DNA of 13,416 nucleotides from a candidate division BRC1 bacterium ADurb.BinA292 (GTDB lineage Bacteria; Sumerlaeota; Sumerlaeia; MVZB01): the NCBI GenBank assembly GCA_002068205.1, contig MVZB01000072.1:1-13416 (forward strand), written 5' to 3'. The position numbers and the translations under genes were made by a program. Each line of letters begins with the position of its first letter. The stretch's first letter is position 1. This document shows positions 6,394 to 13,319 of this stretch, in pieces. The notes under the pieces were generated by a model. It saw only the letters and a program-made list of their open reading frames with translations. It had not been told where the DNA came from and searched no databases.

Positions 6394-7746
6394 ATGGATG
6401 AGGCAGGCAAAATGAAGCAAGGCAAGACGGGTGGAAAGAAGCTGACGCGGCGCGGATTTCTGGGCCGGGCGCTTGCCGCGGCGGCCGCGCCCTACATTAT
6501 TCCCGGCTCGGCACTCGGGCTGAACGGCCACACCGCGCCGAGCAATCGGGTGGTGATGGCGTCGATTGGCCTGGGCTTTGCCTGGGACATGTTCCTGCAG
6601 CACAAGGATGTCCAGCTCGTGGCGGTGTGCGACGTGCAGCGCGAGCGGCGCGACGCAGCCAAGGCGAAGGTCGACGCGTTTCTGCAGAATCAGGACTGCC
6701 GGACCTACAACGATTTTCGCGAGGTGATCGCGCGGCCGGAGATCGACGCGGTCTACATCGCGACGCCCGATCACTGGCACGCGCTGGTGACGATCGCCGC
6801 GGCGCGCGCGGGCAAGCACATCTATTGCCAGAAGCCGCTGACGCGGACGATCGCCGAAGGGCAGGCGGTCGTCGAGGCGGTGCGGCGGCACAACGTCGTG
6901 TTTCAGCACGGAACGCAGCAGCGCCACGACCTGGCGATGCTGTTCGGGTGCGAACTGGCGCTCAATGGGTATATCGGCGAGGTGAAGCAGTTGAAGATCG
7001 GCAGCCCGCGGGGGCAGACGTGCCCGCCCCAGCCGATCGAGCCGGTGCCGGACGGGCTGGACTGGGAGATGTGGGTCGGGCCGGCGCCGTGGTCGCCGTT
7101 CACCGGGCGGCGGATCAAGTCGCACGACTGGTACTTCATCTCGGATTACTCGATGGGTTACATCGCGGGGTGGGGCGTCCATCACGCCGACAGCGGGCAA
7201 CAGGCCAGCGGGATGGACGAGCCGACGGGGCTGATCGAGGTCGACGCGCGCGGGACGTTCGCGACCGACGGGCTGTTCGACACCCCGTATGAGTGGAACA
7301 TGAACTTCAAGTTCCCCAACGGCATCACGTGGAACTGGACCGACACGCCGAACTGGTATCCGGAGCGCAACTGGAGCGACCCGGTCAGGCACAATATGGG
7401 GATCCGGATCGAGGGAACGGAAGGTTCGATCTTCATCTGGCGTTCGCAGGTGGAAGCGGAACCCAAGTCGCTGTTGAACGTGAAGATCGGCCACCGGGAC
7501 AAGGTCCAGCTCTGCCGGCCCGGGGGGGAACCGATCCCGGATTTCATCGAGTGCGTGCGGCGGGGGCTGCGGACGTGCGCGCCGGTGGAAGTCGCGCATC
7601 GCTCGACGACGCTCTGCTCGCTGGGGGCCATCTCGATGCAGCTCGGCCGCAAAGTCGTCTGGGATCCGGTGAAGGAAGAGATCGTCAATGATCCGGAGGC
7701 GCAACGGTTGTGCTCGCGCGCGATGCGCGAACCGTGGAGCATCTGA
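6394..7746 (+). CDS. Tat-exported Gfo/Idh/MocA-family oxidoreductase
   Basis: The 450-aa protein begins with a twin-arginine signal (LTRRGFLGRALAAAAAP, residues 17-33), so it should be exported folded with its cofactor. The N-terminal Rossmann domain has the glycine motif SIGLGFAWDM (58-66) and the acidic strand end VAVCD (Asp80). YIATPDHWHA (121-130) is typical of the family. The usual EKP is QKP (146-148), a variant I recall from PVC members. The C-terminal domain carries GWGVHHADSG with His263/His264 and a long beta region ending DFIECVRRG. Family members oxidise or reduce sugars, polyols or their derivatives with NAD(P); the substrate here is unknown. ATG 6394 has GAGAAG upstream; ATG 6412, preceded by GAGG, is an alternative that leaves the Tat motif intact. 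It lies between the HEAT and ThuA genes, 54 nt before the latter, so co-transcription is likely. Confidence 0.9.
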   Translation: MDEAGKMKQGKTGGKKLTRRGFLGRALAAAAAPYIIPGSALGLNGHTAPSNRVVMASIGLGFAWDMFLQHKDVQLVAVCDVQRERRDAAKAKVDAFLQNQDCRTYNDFREVIARPEIDAVYIATPDHWHALVTIAAARAGKHIYCQKPLTRTIAEGQAVVEAVRRHNVVFQHGTQQRHDLAMLFGCELALNGYIGEVKQLKIGSPRGQTCPPQPIEPVPDGLDWEMWVGPAPWSPFTGRRIKSHDWYFISDYSMGYIAGWGVHHADSGQQASGMDEPTGLIEVDARGTFATDGLFDTPYEWNMNFKFPNGITWNWTDTPNWYPERNWSDPVRHNMGIRIEGTEGSIFIWRSQVEAEPKSLLNVKIGHRDKVQLCRPGGEPIPDFIECVRRGLRTCAPVEVAHRSTTLCSLGAISMQLGRKVVWDPVKEEIVNDPEAQRLCSRAMREPWSI

Positions 7747-7769
7747 AAGGCGGATCAAGAAGTAATTGC

Positions 7770-7788
7770 GGATCACGAATGACACGAA
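7770..7788 (+). repeat. GGATCACGAA...ACACGAA repeat, copy 2
   Basis: This is the second copy of the repeat at 4041-4059. It occupies most of the 54-nt gap between the Gfo/Idh/MocA and ThuA genes and ends immediately upstream of the AGGGGAG ribosome binding site of the ThuA gene. Confidence 0.55.
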
Positions 7789-7800
7789 AGGGGAGACACA

Positions 7801-8610
7801 ATGAAGGCACTGGCGGCATGCTGGACGCGCGTGATGACGGCGGGCCTGATGCTCATCGCGGCTTTGGGCGCGAGGGTCGGGGCCGAGGAAATTCCGGCCG
7901 TGGCGGAAGCGCCGACCACGGTGACGGTCGCGGTCCTGACCGGCGGCCACGGCTATGATGAGCCCGCCTTCGAGATCCTGTTCGACTCACTGGCCGGTGT
8001 TGAGGCGACGATCGTGAACGAGCGCGATTTCCTGACCGCGCCGGCGGAGGAACGCGGCATTGAACTGCCTGTCCTTCAGTCCCGCGATATCTTCCTGACC
8101 GCGCCGGCGGAGGAACGCGACGGTTACGACGTCGTCCTGTTCTACAATATGATCATGGAAACGCCGGAAGGCGACTACAAGGAGGGTCTGGAGCACCTGG
8201 GCACGAGCGACCAGGGGATCGTTGTGATGCATCATGCCCTGCTCTCGTATCCGGAGTGGCCCGGCTGGACCGACGTGATGGGGATCGCCGACCGCAAGTT
8301 CGGATACTTTCACGATCAGCAGGTGAAAGTACACGTCGAGGAGGTCGAGCATCCAATCACCGCCGGCATCCAGGATTGGGAGATGATCGACGAGACCTAT
8401 ACGATGGCCGACGCCGACCCGGCCGACGGGAACACGGTGCTGCTGACGCTGGACCAGGAAAACAGCATGCGGACGATCGGCTGGACGCGGGAACATGGGC
8501 AGGCGCGGGTGTTCTGCCTGCAATCGGGTCACGACAACCAGACGTGGGTGGATCCCAATTTCCGCGAGGTTCTGCGCCGGGGGATCCTGTGGGCGGCCGG
8601 GCGGCTGTGA
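7801..8610 (+). CDS. secreted ThuA-domain protein
   Basis: The 269-aa protein has a signal peptide (MKALAACWTRVMTAGLMLIA, likely cleaved after GARVGA near residue 28) and a ThuA-like domain of the class I glutamine-amidotransferase fold. Landmarks are VAVLTGGHGYDEPAFEILFD (43-62), YDVVLFYNM (109-117), GIVVMHHALLSYPEW (139-153), HPITAGIQDWEMIDETY (184-200) and RVFCLQSGHDNQTW (236-249). The name comes from a trehalose-utilisation locus, but PVC bacteria encode many exported members of unknown substrate. AGGGGAG six bases before the ATG is a strong ribosome site. Residues 77-85 and 98-106 are identical (FLTAPAEER) and encoded by a perfect 28-bp repeat. This adds about 21 residues to a region that is normally a shorter loop. 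It is probably co-transcribed with the oxidoreductase. It converges with the pyrophosphatase gene; only 16 bases separate the stops. Confidence 0.9.
   Translation: MKALAACWTRVMTAGLMLIAALGARVGAEEIPAVAEAPTTVTVAVLTGGHGYDEPAFEILFDSLAGVEATIVNERDFLTAPAEERGIELPVLQSRDIFLTAPAEERDGYDVVLFYNMIMETPEGDYKEGLEHLGTSDQGIVVMHHALLSYPEWPGWTDVMGIADRKFGYFHDQQVKVHVEEVEHPITAGIQDWEMIDETYTMADADPADGNTVLLTLDQENSMRTIGWTREHGQARVFCLQSGHDNQTWVDPNFREVLRRGILWAAGRL
8029..8119 (+). repeat. in-frame tandem duplication inside the ThuA gene
   Basis: The 28 bases at 8029-8056 recur exactly at 8092-8119, an offset of 63 bases or 21 codons. The flanking CGCGAT is also duplicated, with three extra bases in the second copy. Perfect identity at all codon positions points to a recent duplication or gene-conversion event, or possibly an assembly artefact. 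Confidence 0.8.
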
Positions 8611-8626
8611 CCGGAGCCCCTGAACC

Positions 8627-9175
8627 TCACGCGACGCCGCGGGTGGGGGCGACCTGCTCCTGATACTGGCGGGCGCAATGCGCCACGACGCGGCGGGCGT
8701 CGTCGGGGCCGAAGAAGTCGCGCACGCGCACTTCCTTGTGCTCCAGTTTCTTGTAGTCCTCGAAGAACATGCGCAGTTCCATCAGCCGATGGGGCGGCAG
8801 TTGGCGGATGTGATCGTAGTCGCGATACTCCGGGTCGTCCAGGTGGACGCTGATGATTTTTTCGTCGTTCTCGCCCTGGTCGATCATCGTCATCATGCCG
8901 ATCGGCTTGACGCGGAGGATCGAGAGCGAAATGACGGGCTCCTGCATCAGAACGAGGACGTCCAGCGGGTCGTGATCGTCGCCGAGCGTCTGGGGCAGGA
9001 ACCCGTAGTTGGCGGGGTAGGTGACCGAGGAATAGAGGACGCGGTCGACGCGCAGGAGGCCGGTCGTTTTGTCCAGTTCGTATTTGACCTTGCTCCCCTT
9101 GGGGATTTCGACGACGGCCTGCATGTTGTCGATCGATTCCGCGCCAAGCGGAACGTCATGCCACGGGTGATTCAT
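8627..9175 (-). CDS. ppa: inorganic pyrophosphatase (family I)
   Basis: The 182-residue cytosolic enzyme hydrolyses pyrophosphate to two phosphates (EC 3.6.1.1) and so drives biosynthetic reactions. The family I signature is DHDPLDV (residues 67-73). Asp67 and Asp72 correspond to the metal-binding Asp65 and Asp70 of the E. coli enzyme, and Asp104 in GENDEKI to Asp102. IPKGSKVKYELDK (24-36), SVTYPANYGFLPQTL (50-64) and FFEDYKKLE (137-145) are further conserved segments. Length is close to the 175-aa E. coli enzyme. I start at ATG 9175 (MNHPWHDVPLG); ATG 9178 adds one Met. An in-frame start at 9280 is rejected because its extra residues are translated AT-rich repeats. AAGGA lies about 13-16 bases upstream, a rather long spacing. 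It stands alone on the minus strand, downstream of the sigma-54 activator gene. Confidence 0.95.
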   Translation of the reverse strand: MNHPWHDVPLGAESIDNMQAVVEIPKGSKVKYELDKTTGLLRVDRVLYSSVTYPANYGFLPQTLGDDHDPLDVLVLMQEPVISLSILRVKPIGMMTMIDQGENDEKIISVHLDDPEYRDYDHIRQLPPHRLMELRMFFEDYKKLEHKEVRVRDFFGPDDARRVVAHCARQYQEQVAPTRGVA

Positions 9176-9226
9176 CATCGGGGTGCGCGTCCTTGGTGAG
9201 GAGTTCGGTCCCTTGTCCTGGTGGGG

Positions 9227-9320
9227 AAATTCGAAAATCGAATTCCGGAATCCGAAACAAATCCTAATAGAAAAATTCAAAAAATTCGCGTCATTCCCTT
9301 ATTCAACGGATGAAAATTCG
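9227..9320. other. AT-rich spacer segment with AATTCG/AATCC units
   Basis: The spacer between the NtrC-type gene and ppa is strikingly AT-rich compared with everything around it. It contains variations on AAATTCG, AATCGAATTCC, GGAATCCGAAAC and AAAAATTCAAAAAATTCG. It probably contains the ppa promoter, but I could not choose a single -10/-35 pair. No gene is present. Confidence 0.5.
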
Positions 9321-9330
9321 TGTGATGGGA

Positions 9331-9357
9331 GGGACATAAGGGACGTAAGAGACAGGG
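9331..9357 (+). repeat. GGGACATAA-type 9-mer repeat, 3 units
   Basis: Three nine-base units follow each other: GGGACATAA, GGGACGTAA, GAGACAGGG. The first two differ at one base, and the third is degenerate. The run ends 10 bases before the stop codon of the minus-strand sigma-54 activator. Confidence 0.55.
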
Positions 9358-9367
9358 CCTCATTGTT

Positions 9368-10849
9368 TCAATCGCCATTCTCGTCGGTGGAGTCGTCCTC
9401 ATCCTCCTGCGCGGCCATCTGGTATTCCTTCAGTTTGCGCTGGAGCGTGCGCCGGCTGATGCCGAGCGCCTCGGCGGCGGCGGAACGATTGCCGCCGAAG
9501 CGGGCGAGGGCGCGCTCGATCGTGATCCGCTCGATCTGCTGCAGGTCGAGCATGTCCGTCGCGACGGCGCTGCCCGGTCCCAATCCGCGGCCGGCCACGA
9601 TCCGCCCGGCGGCGAAGGGGTTGGCAATCTCGAAGGGGAGATCGTCGGCCCGCAGTTCGCGCCCCGCGGCGAAGATCGAGAGCCGCTCGGCCAGATTGCG
9701 CAGCTCGCGCACGTTGCCCGGCCAAGGGTAGGCGACCAGGCGACGCTCGACCTCGGGCGTCAGCCGGGGCTGCGGCTGGCCGCCCTCGGCGGCGAAGCGG
9801 GTCAGGAAATGGCGCAGCAGCGGCAGGATGTCGTCGCGCCGCTCGCGCAACGGCGGGACGCGCAAGCGCACGACGTTGAGGCGGTAGAAGAGGTCCTCGC
9901 GGAAGCGGCCGGCGGCAACCTCCTCCTCCAGATTGCGATTGGTGGCCGCCAGCAGGCGGAAGTTGACGCGGATGACGCGGCGGCCGCCGACGCGCATCAG
10001 CTCGCGCTGCTCCAGGACGCGGAGCAGCTTGACCTGCATCGCCAGGGGGACTTCGCCGATCTCGTCGAGGAAGAGGGTGCCGCCGTCGGCCAGTTCCAGC
10101 CGGCCGAGGGTCTGCTTCTCGGCGCCGGTGAAAGCGCCCTTCTCGTGGCCGAACAGTTCGGCTTCGAGGAGCGACTCGGGCAAAGCGGCGCAATGGACGA
10201 CGATGAACGGGCGGGCGGCGGGATCGGGCCCGAGATTGTGGAGGGCCTGGGCGACGACTTCCTTGCCGACGCCGCTTTCGCCGTCGATCAGGACGTTGGA
10301 CTGGGTCGGCGCGAGGCGCCGGACCATTTCCATGAGGCGGCGCATGGCCGGGCTTTCGAAGACGAACTGCTCGGGCCAGCCGTTATGGGCGGCGGCCTCG
10401 GCCTGGCGCCGATAGCGTCCGACGTCGCGGCGCAGCTGGCGGTGCTCGAGCGCCTTTTCGGCCTGCGCGCGCAAATCCTTCAGGTTGACCGGCTTGGTCA
10501 GGTAATTGAAGGCTCCCAGCTTGAGGGCATCGACGGCCGTTTCGACGGTGCCGTAGGCGGTGAGCAGGATGATTTCAGGGGGATTCTGGGCGGCGCGCGC
10601 CGTCCTGAGGACTTCCAGGCCGTCCATATCGGGCATTTTCAGGTCGCAGATGACGAGGTCCGGGGCATGCTCGGCGATCTGGCGGAGGGCCTCCTGGCCG
10701 CCGGCGGCGGTCAGCACGGCGTAGCCCTGGCGCTCGAAGGCCTCGGCGATCGTCACGCGGTTATCCTCGCGGTCGTCGACGATGAGCAGCAGGGCGTCGC
10801 GACGCACTGCGCCCGAAGAGGAGGGGGGATGGGCGGCGGCGGTGCTCAT
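9368..10849 (-). CDS. NtrC-family sigma-54-dependent response regulator
   Basis: The 493-aa protein has a receiver domain, AAA+ ATPase and Fis-type DNA-binding domain. The receiver has the acidic pair Asp25/Asp26 (LLIVDDRED), phosphoacceptor Asp69 (VICDLKMPD), Thr98 and Lys119 (LTKP). The AAA+ domain has Walker A GESGVGKE (190-197), the sigma-54-contacting loop GAFTGA (238-243), Walker B GGTLFLDE (256-263) and FREDLFYRLNV (317-327) with the arginine region. The C-terminus has the helix-turn-helix GGNRSAAAEALGISRRTLQR (452-471). All functional residues are intact, so it should activate sigma-54 promoters after phosphorylation by a histidine kinase. No kinase gene is adjacent, so its partner and targets are unknown. 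I prefer ATG 10849; ATG 10945 adds residues that read like spacer DNA. The acidic tail (QEDEDDSTDENGD) is unusual but harmless. Its divergent neighbour is the secreted protein gene. Confidence 0.92.
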   Translation of the reverse strand: MSTAAAHPPSSSGAVRRDALLLIVDDREDNRVTIAEAFERQGYAVLTAAGGQEALRQIAEHAPDLVICDLKMPDMDGLEVLRTARAAQNPPEIILLTAYGTVETAVDALKLGAFNYLTKPVNLKDLRAQAEKALEHRQLRRDVGRYRRQAEAAAHNGWPEQFVFESPAMRRLMEMVRRLAPTQSNVLIDGESGVGKEVVAQALHNLGPDPAARPFIVVHCAALPESLLEAELFGHEKGAFTGAEKQTLGRLELADGGTLFLDEIGEVPLAMQVKLLRVLEQRELMRVGGRRVIRVNFRLLAATNRNLEEEVAAGRFREDLFYRLNVVRLRVPPLRERRDDILPLLRHFLTRFAAEGGQPQPRLTPEVERRLVAYPWPGNVRELRNLAERLSIFAAGRELRADDLPFEIANPFAAGRIVAGRGLGPGSAVATDMLDLQQIERITIERALARFGGNRSAAAEALGISRRTLQRKLKEYQMAAQEDEDDSTDENGD

Positions 10850-10948
10850 GGCCGGGAGCGGGCTGGGTCCAGCGACGAATGCATGACGCCCTATTGTGGA
10901 CAGAAAGGGGGGGCAAAATGCAAGTGTTCCGCCGTGGGGGATCAATTG

Positions 10949-10969
10949 CCGGCCGGAGTGCCCGGCCGG
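10949..10969. promoter_or_regulatory. strong GC hairpin or paired palindrome
   Basis: Two copies of the 8-bp palindrome CCGGCCGG are separated by AGTGC and so can also form an 8-bp stem with a 5-nt loop. No T-run follows on either strand, so it is not an intrinsic terminator. It lies 100 bp upstream of the NtrC-type start and could be an operator or a structured leader. Confidence 0.35.
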
Positions 10970-11024
10970 AGGGCGGCTCCCTGCGCAGGTGATGAGAGAG
11001 GATCATCCTGATGTCCTGAACAGG

Positions 11025-11038
11025 CATCGCGGGCGATG
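11025..11038. promoter_or_regulatory. candidate operator palindrome
   Basis: CATCGC-GG-GCGATG is a perfect 6-bp inverted repeat around a 2-base centre, a size typical of sites for dimeric DNA-binding proteins. No second copy was seen elsewhere in the window. Confidence 0.25.
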
Positions 11039-11184
11039 ATTCGTGGGGGGAGGGGCTGATCTTATAGTTGCAGCGGGAAACCCGCATAATTAAACTGAGA
11101 TGCTAGTCATGTAATCGAGGGCGGCCAGACCCGGCCGTCACGACTCGTCACCGGACACCCCGGACAGACAGGAAAGGAAGTCCC

Positions 11185-12813
11185 ATGTCTGCCTCAACTG
11201 AAAAGATTCGCTTTTTACACTTACTGCTGACGCTGGCGCAGCTGCCGGCGTTCGCCCCCGCCTCCTGGGCGCAAGAGACGTTCGACCTGGAGGATTACTT
11301 CATCCTGACGCAGGGAAGCCGCTGGCATTACACGGCGATCAACGGCGCCTCGACCGACGACGACTTTGCGTGGGAAGTGCTGCCCGAGACGATCACGGTG
11401 ACCGGCGGTCACGAAGCGACGCGAATTTACACCGACGTCGACGATCCGGGCGACTCGCGGATGGACGATGAAGACTTCTGGTACTTTGACTCCAACGGCG
11501 ACCTGTATTTCGCCGGATTTCATAACGGCGTCGCCGACGGCGGCGGCACGTTCCCCGCACAGACGATCATTCTGACCGACCCGATCAAAATCGGCGGGCG
11601 CGACATGGAAATCGGCGAGGTCGTCATGGATACGGGGGCCGGGACGGTTCAGACGGCGCTGGGACCGATCAACGCCACGATCCAGTCGACCATCACGTAT
11701 ATCGAGGTGATGGACCAGGTGGTTACGCCGCTGGGCAATTTCAAGAACGCGATCCGGTTGCATATCGAAATAAGCGGTTCGGCCGGGTTCGTCAATTTTG
11801 ATATTAAGGACGCCGACGTGATCCTCGCCCGCCATGTCGGCATGATTCTGCAATCGCAGGAATTCGACCAGGATGACGCCGAGGCGCACGCGATCGACGG
11901 CGGCTTTGTTGCCGGCATGACGATCACCGACGATCCGCCCTGCACCAACTTCCTGAACCCGATGATGGTCGGGACGATCGACGTGCAGGACCTGGAAGAC
12001 CCCTCGGGACTGGCGGCCAGCACGAAAAACCCGGGGGTGCTGTGGACGCACGACGACGACGGCGCGGCGCCCAACCTTTACGCAATTTCGACCACCGGGG
12101 CGCACCTGGGGACGTTCACGATCACGGGCCTGGCGCCGGGCGACTGGGAGGACCTCGCGGTCGGTCCCGGCCCGGATGCGCAGAAGACGTATCTCTACAT
12201 TGCCGACATCGGCGACAACGCCGAGACGCGCGCGCAGATCAACATCTACCGGGTCGAGGAACCGGCGGTCAGCTCCAGCCAGGCGCCGCCGCTGATACAG
12301 AACATCGCCAGCTTCGAGAACTTCCCGCTGGTGTTCCCCGATGCACCGGACAATGCCGAGGCGTTCCTGCTTGATCCGACGACGCTCGACTTCTACATCA
12401 TCGTGAAGAAGGGGGGCGGCAAGTCGCGGGTGTGGAAGGCGGCGGCGCCGCACACGCACAATCAGCAGGCGACGCTTGAGCTGATCGACACGCTGTACTT
12501 CGACAATCAGGTCACGGGCGGCGCCGTCAATCAGGACGGGTCGCAATTCGCGGTGCGCACGAGCACGGAGATCTTCACGTTCACCATCCCCGCGGGCAAA
12601 ACGATGCAGGAAGTCATCACGGGCTTCACGTACCAGCCGTGCGTCGTCAGCACGATGACCGAGGACGATGGGGAGGCGGTGGCGTTCAATCCCAACGGCG
12701 GCTTCTACACCACGCAGGAAGTCTCGGCCAACAAGGCGGGCGGGCAGCCGTTGTTCTTCTATCCGGATCTGGCGAGCAATGCGGTCGGCGGATCCTGGAC
12801 GACCTACCGCTGA
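11185..12813 (+). CDS. secreted two-module protein with propeller-like C-terminal half
   Basis: A strong GGAAAGGAAG ribosome site precedes ATG 11185. The 542-aa protein has a signal peptide with hydrophobic FLHLLLTLAQLPAFAPASWA and likely cleavage after SWA-Q near residue 29. Residues about 34-230 form a beta-rich module opening DYFILTQGSRWHYT, a pattern seen in secreted proteins that start with a 'F-L-x-x-G-x-x-W-x-Y' strand, and closing ILARHVGMI. After a linker with Cys253, residues about 266-542 resemble a beta-propeller family I recall from secreted bacterial proteins: SGLAASTKNPGVLWTHDDDG, LAPGDWEDLAVGPGPD, YLYIADIGDN, IYRVEEP and NAEAFLLDP. Asp-rich loops may bind calcium. No enzyme residues can be named. 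No sorting signal or membrane segment is visible at the C-terminus. A GNAT gene follows after 23 bases. Confidence 0.8.
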   Translation: MSASTEKIRFLHLLLTLAQLPAFAPASWAQETFDLEDYFILTQGSRWHYTAINGASTDDDFAWEVLPETITVTGGHEATRIYTDVDDPGDSRMDDEDFWYFDSNGDLYFAGFHNGVADGGGTFPAQTIILTDPIKIGGRDMEIGEVVMDTGAGTVQTALGPINATIQSTITYIEVMDQVVTPLGNFKNAIRLHIEISGSAGFVNFDIKDADVILARHVGMILQSQEFDQDDAEAHAIDGGFVAGMTITDDPPCTNFLNPMMVGTIDVQDLEDPSGLAASTKNPGVLWTHDDDGAAPNLYAISTTGAHLGTFTITGLAPGDWEDLAVGPGPDAQKTYLYIADIGDNAETRAQINIYRVEEPAVSSSQAPPLIQNIASFENFPLVFPDAPDNAEAFLLDPTTLDFYIIVKKGGGKSRVWKAAAPHTHNQQATLELIDTLYFDNQVTGGAVNQDGSQFAVRTSTEIFTFTIPAGKTMQEVITGFTYQPCVVSTMTEDDGEAVAFNPNGGFYTTQEVSANKAGGQPLFFYPDLASNAVGGSWTTYR

Positions 12814-12836
12814 GGCGCGGGGCCGGGTGGAATGCG

Positions 12837-13319
12837 ATGACCGCCGATGCGCTCGACGCCATCGAATTCCGCCCGGCCGACCTCGGCGAGATTCTCGAGT
12901 TGCGCGAAGATGAATTGATTCGTGGAACGGGTCGCGAGCGGGAGTTTCCCGGTGATCGCGACCCGACCACGCGCCATTTCGGCGCGTTCCGGCAGGGGAC
13001 GTGCGTCGGATGCCTGTCGGCCATGCTGAGCGAGTGGGAAGGGGCGCCGGCGTGGCAGGTCCGCGGCATGGCCGTCGCCGCCGACTGGCGCGGGCGGGGC
13101 GTCGGCGCGCGGCTGCTGGCGCGGGCCGAAGCGCTGCTGGTTGAGGAACGGGCCGGGCCCGGGGGGACGCGGGTGCGGTTGCTGTGGTGCAATGCCCGCC
13201 GGCCGGCGGTCGGTTTTTACGAGAAACAGGGGTGGCGCGTCGTCTCGGGACCGTTCGAGATTCCCTCCGTGGGCCCGCATGTGCGGATGGTGAAAGGGAT
13301 CGGCGAGGCGGAGGTGTGA
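12837..13319 (+). CDS. GNAT-family N-acetyltransferase
   Basis: The 160-aa protein has the GNAT acetyl-CoA binding motif A: strand QVRGMAVAADW followed by RGRGVG (85-90) and helix ARLLARAEALL. Motif B is LLWCNARRPAVGFYEKQGW (115-133). The end, EIPSVGPHVRMVK, resembles small GNATs annotated as ElaA- or YitH-like. The enzyme should transfer an acetyl group from CoA to an amine; its substrate is not predictable. ATG 12837 is the first in-frame start after the preceding stop and gives a normal family length. A GGTGG about eight bases upstream is a modest ribosome site. A 23-nt gap to the secreted protein gene allows co-transcription, but the two proteins have no evident functional link. Confidence 0.85.
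   Translation: MTADALDAIEFRPADLGEILELREDELIRGTGREREFPGDRDPTTRHFGAFRQGTCVGCLSAMLSEWEGAPAWQVRGMAVAADWRGRGVGARLLARAEALLVEERAGPGGTRVRLLWCNARRPAVGFYEKQGWRVVSGPFEIPSVGPHVRMVKGIGEAEV

Larger units (their letters stand above)
10850..11184. other. divergent spacer with four inverted repeats
   Basis: These 335 bases separate the NtrC-type gene from the secreted protein gene and should hold both promoters. They contain CCGGCCGG-AGTGC-CCGGCCGG (10949-10969), AGGATCATCCT (10999-11009), CATCGC-GG-GCGATG (11025-11038) and GCGGG-AAA-CCCGC (11073-11085). A CATAAT (11085-11090) could be a -10 element for the rightward gene, but no good -35 lies 16-18 bases upstream. No ORF of interest is present. Confidence 0.5.

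Noticed and set aside
6247..7950. Long minus-strand open frame opposite the Gfo/Idh/MocA gene
   Set aside because: It is rich in Arg, Pro and His with no motif, and lies wholly antisense to a clear conserved gene; high GC produces such frames.
9176..9280. Longer pyrophosphatase N-terminus starting at 9280
   Set aside because: The added residues come from AT-rich repeat DNA and do not belong to the enzyme family; ATG 9175 gives the normal length.
9809..11011. Plus-strand 400-codon open frame opposite the NtrC-type gene
   Set aside because: Its composition is low-complexity Gly/Ala/Asp/Gln, and the minus strand encodes all sigma-54 activator motifs.
11054..11072. Possible sigma-54 promoter ending in TTGCA at 11068-11072
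   Set aside because: The nearest GG is 14 bases from the GC element and not 10, so the -24/-12 spacing is wrong.
11221..12546. Minus-strand 441-codon open frame opposite the secreted protein
   Set aside because: The plus strand has a signal peptide, strong ribosome site and recognisable modules, while the minus-strand frame is Arg/Val-rich without a domain.
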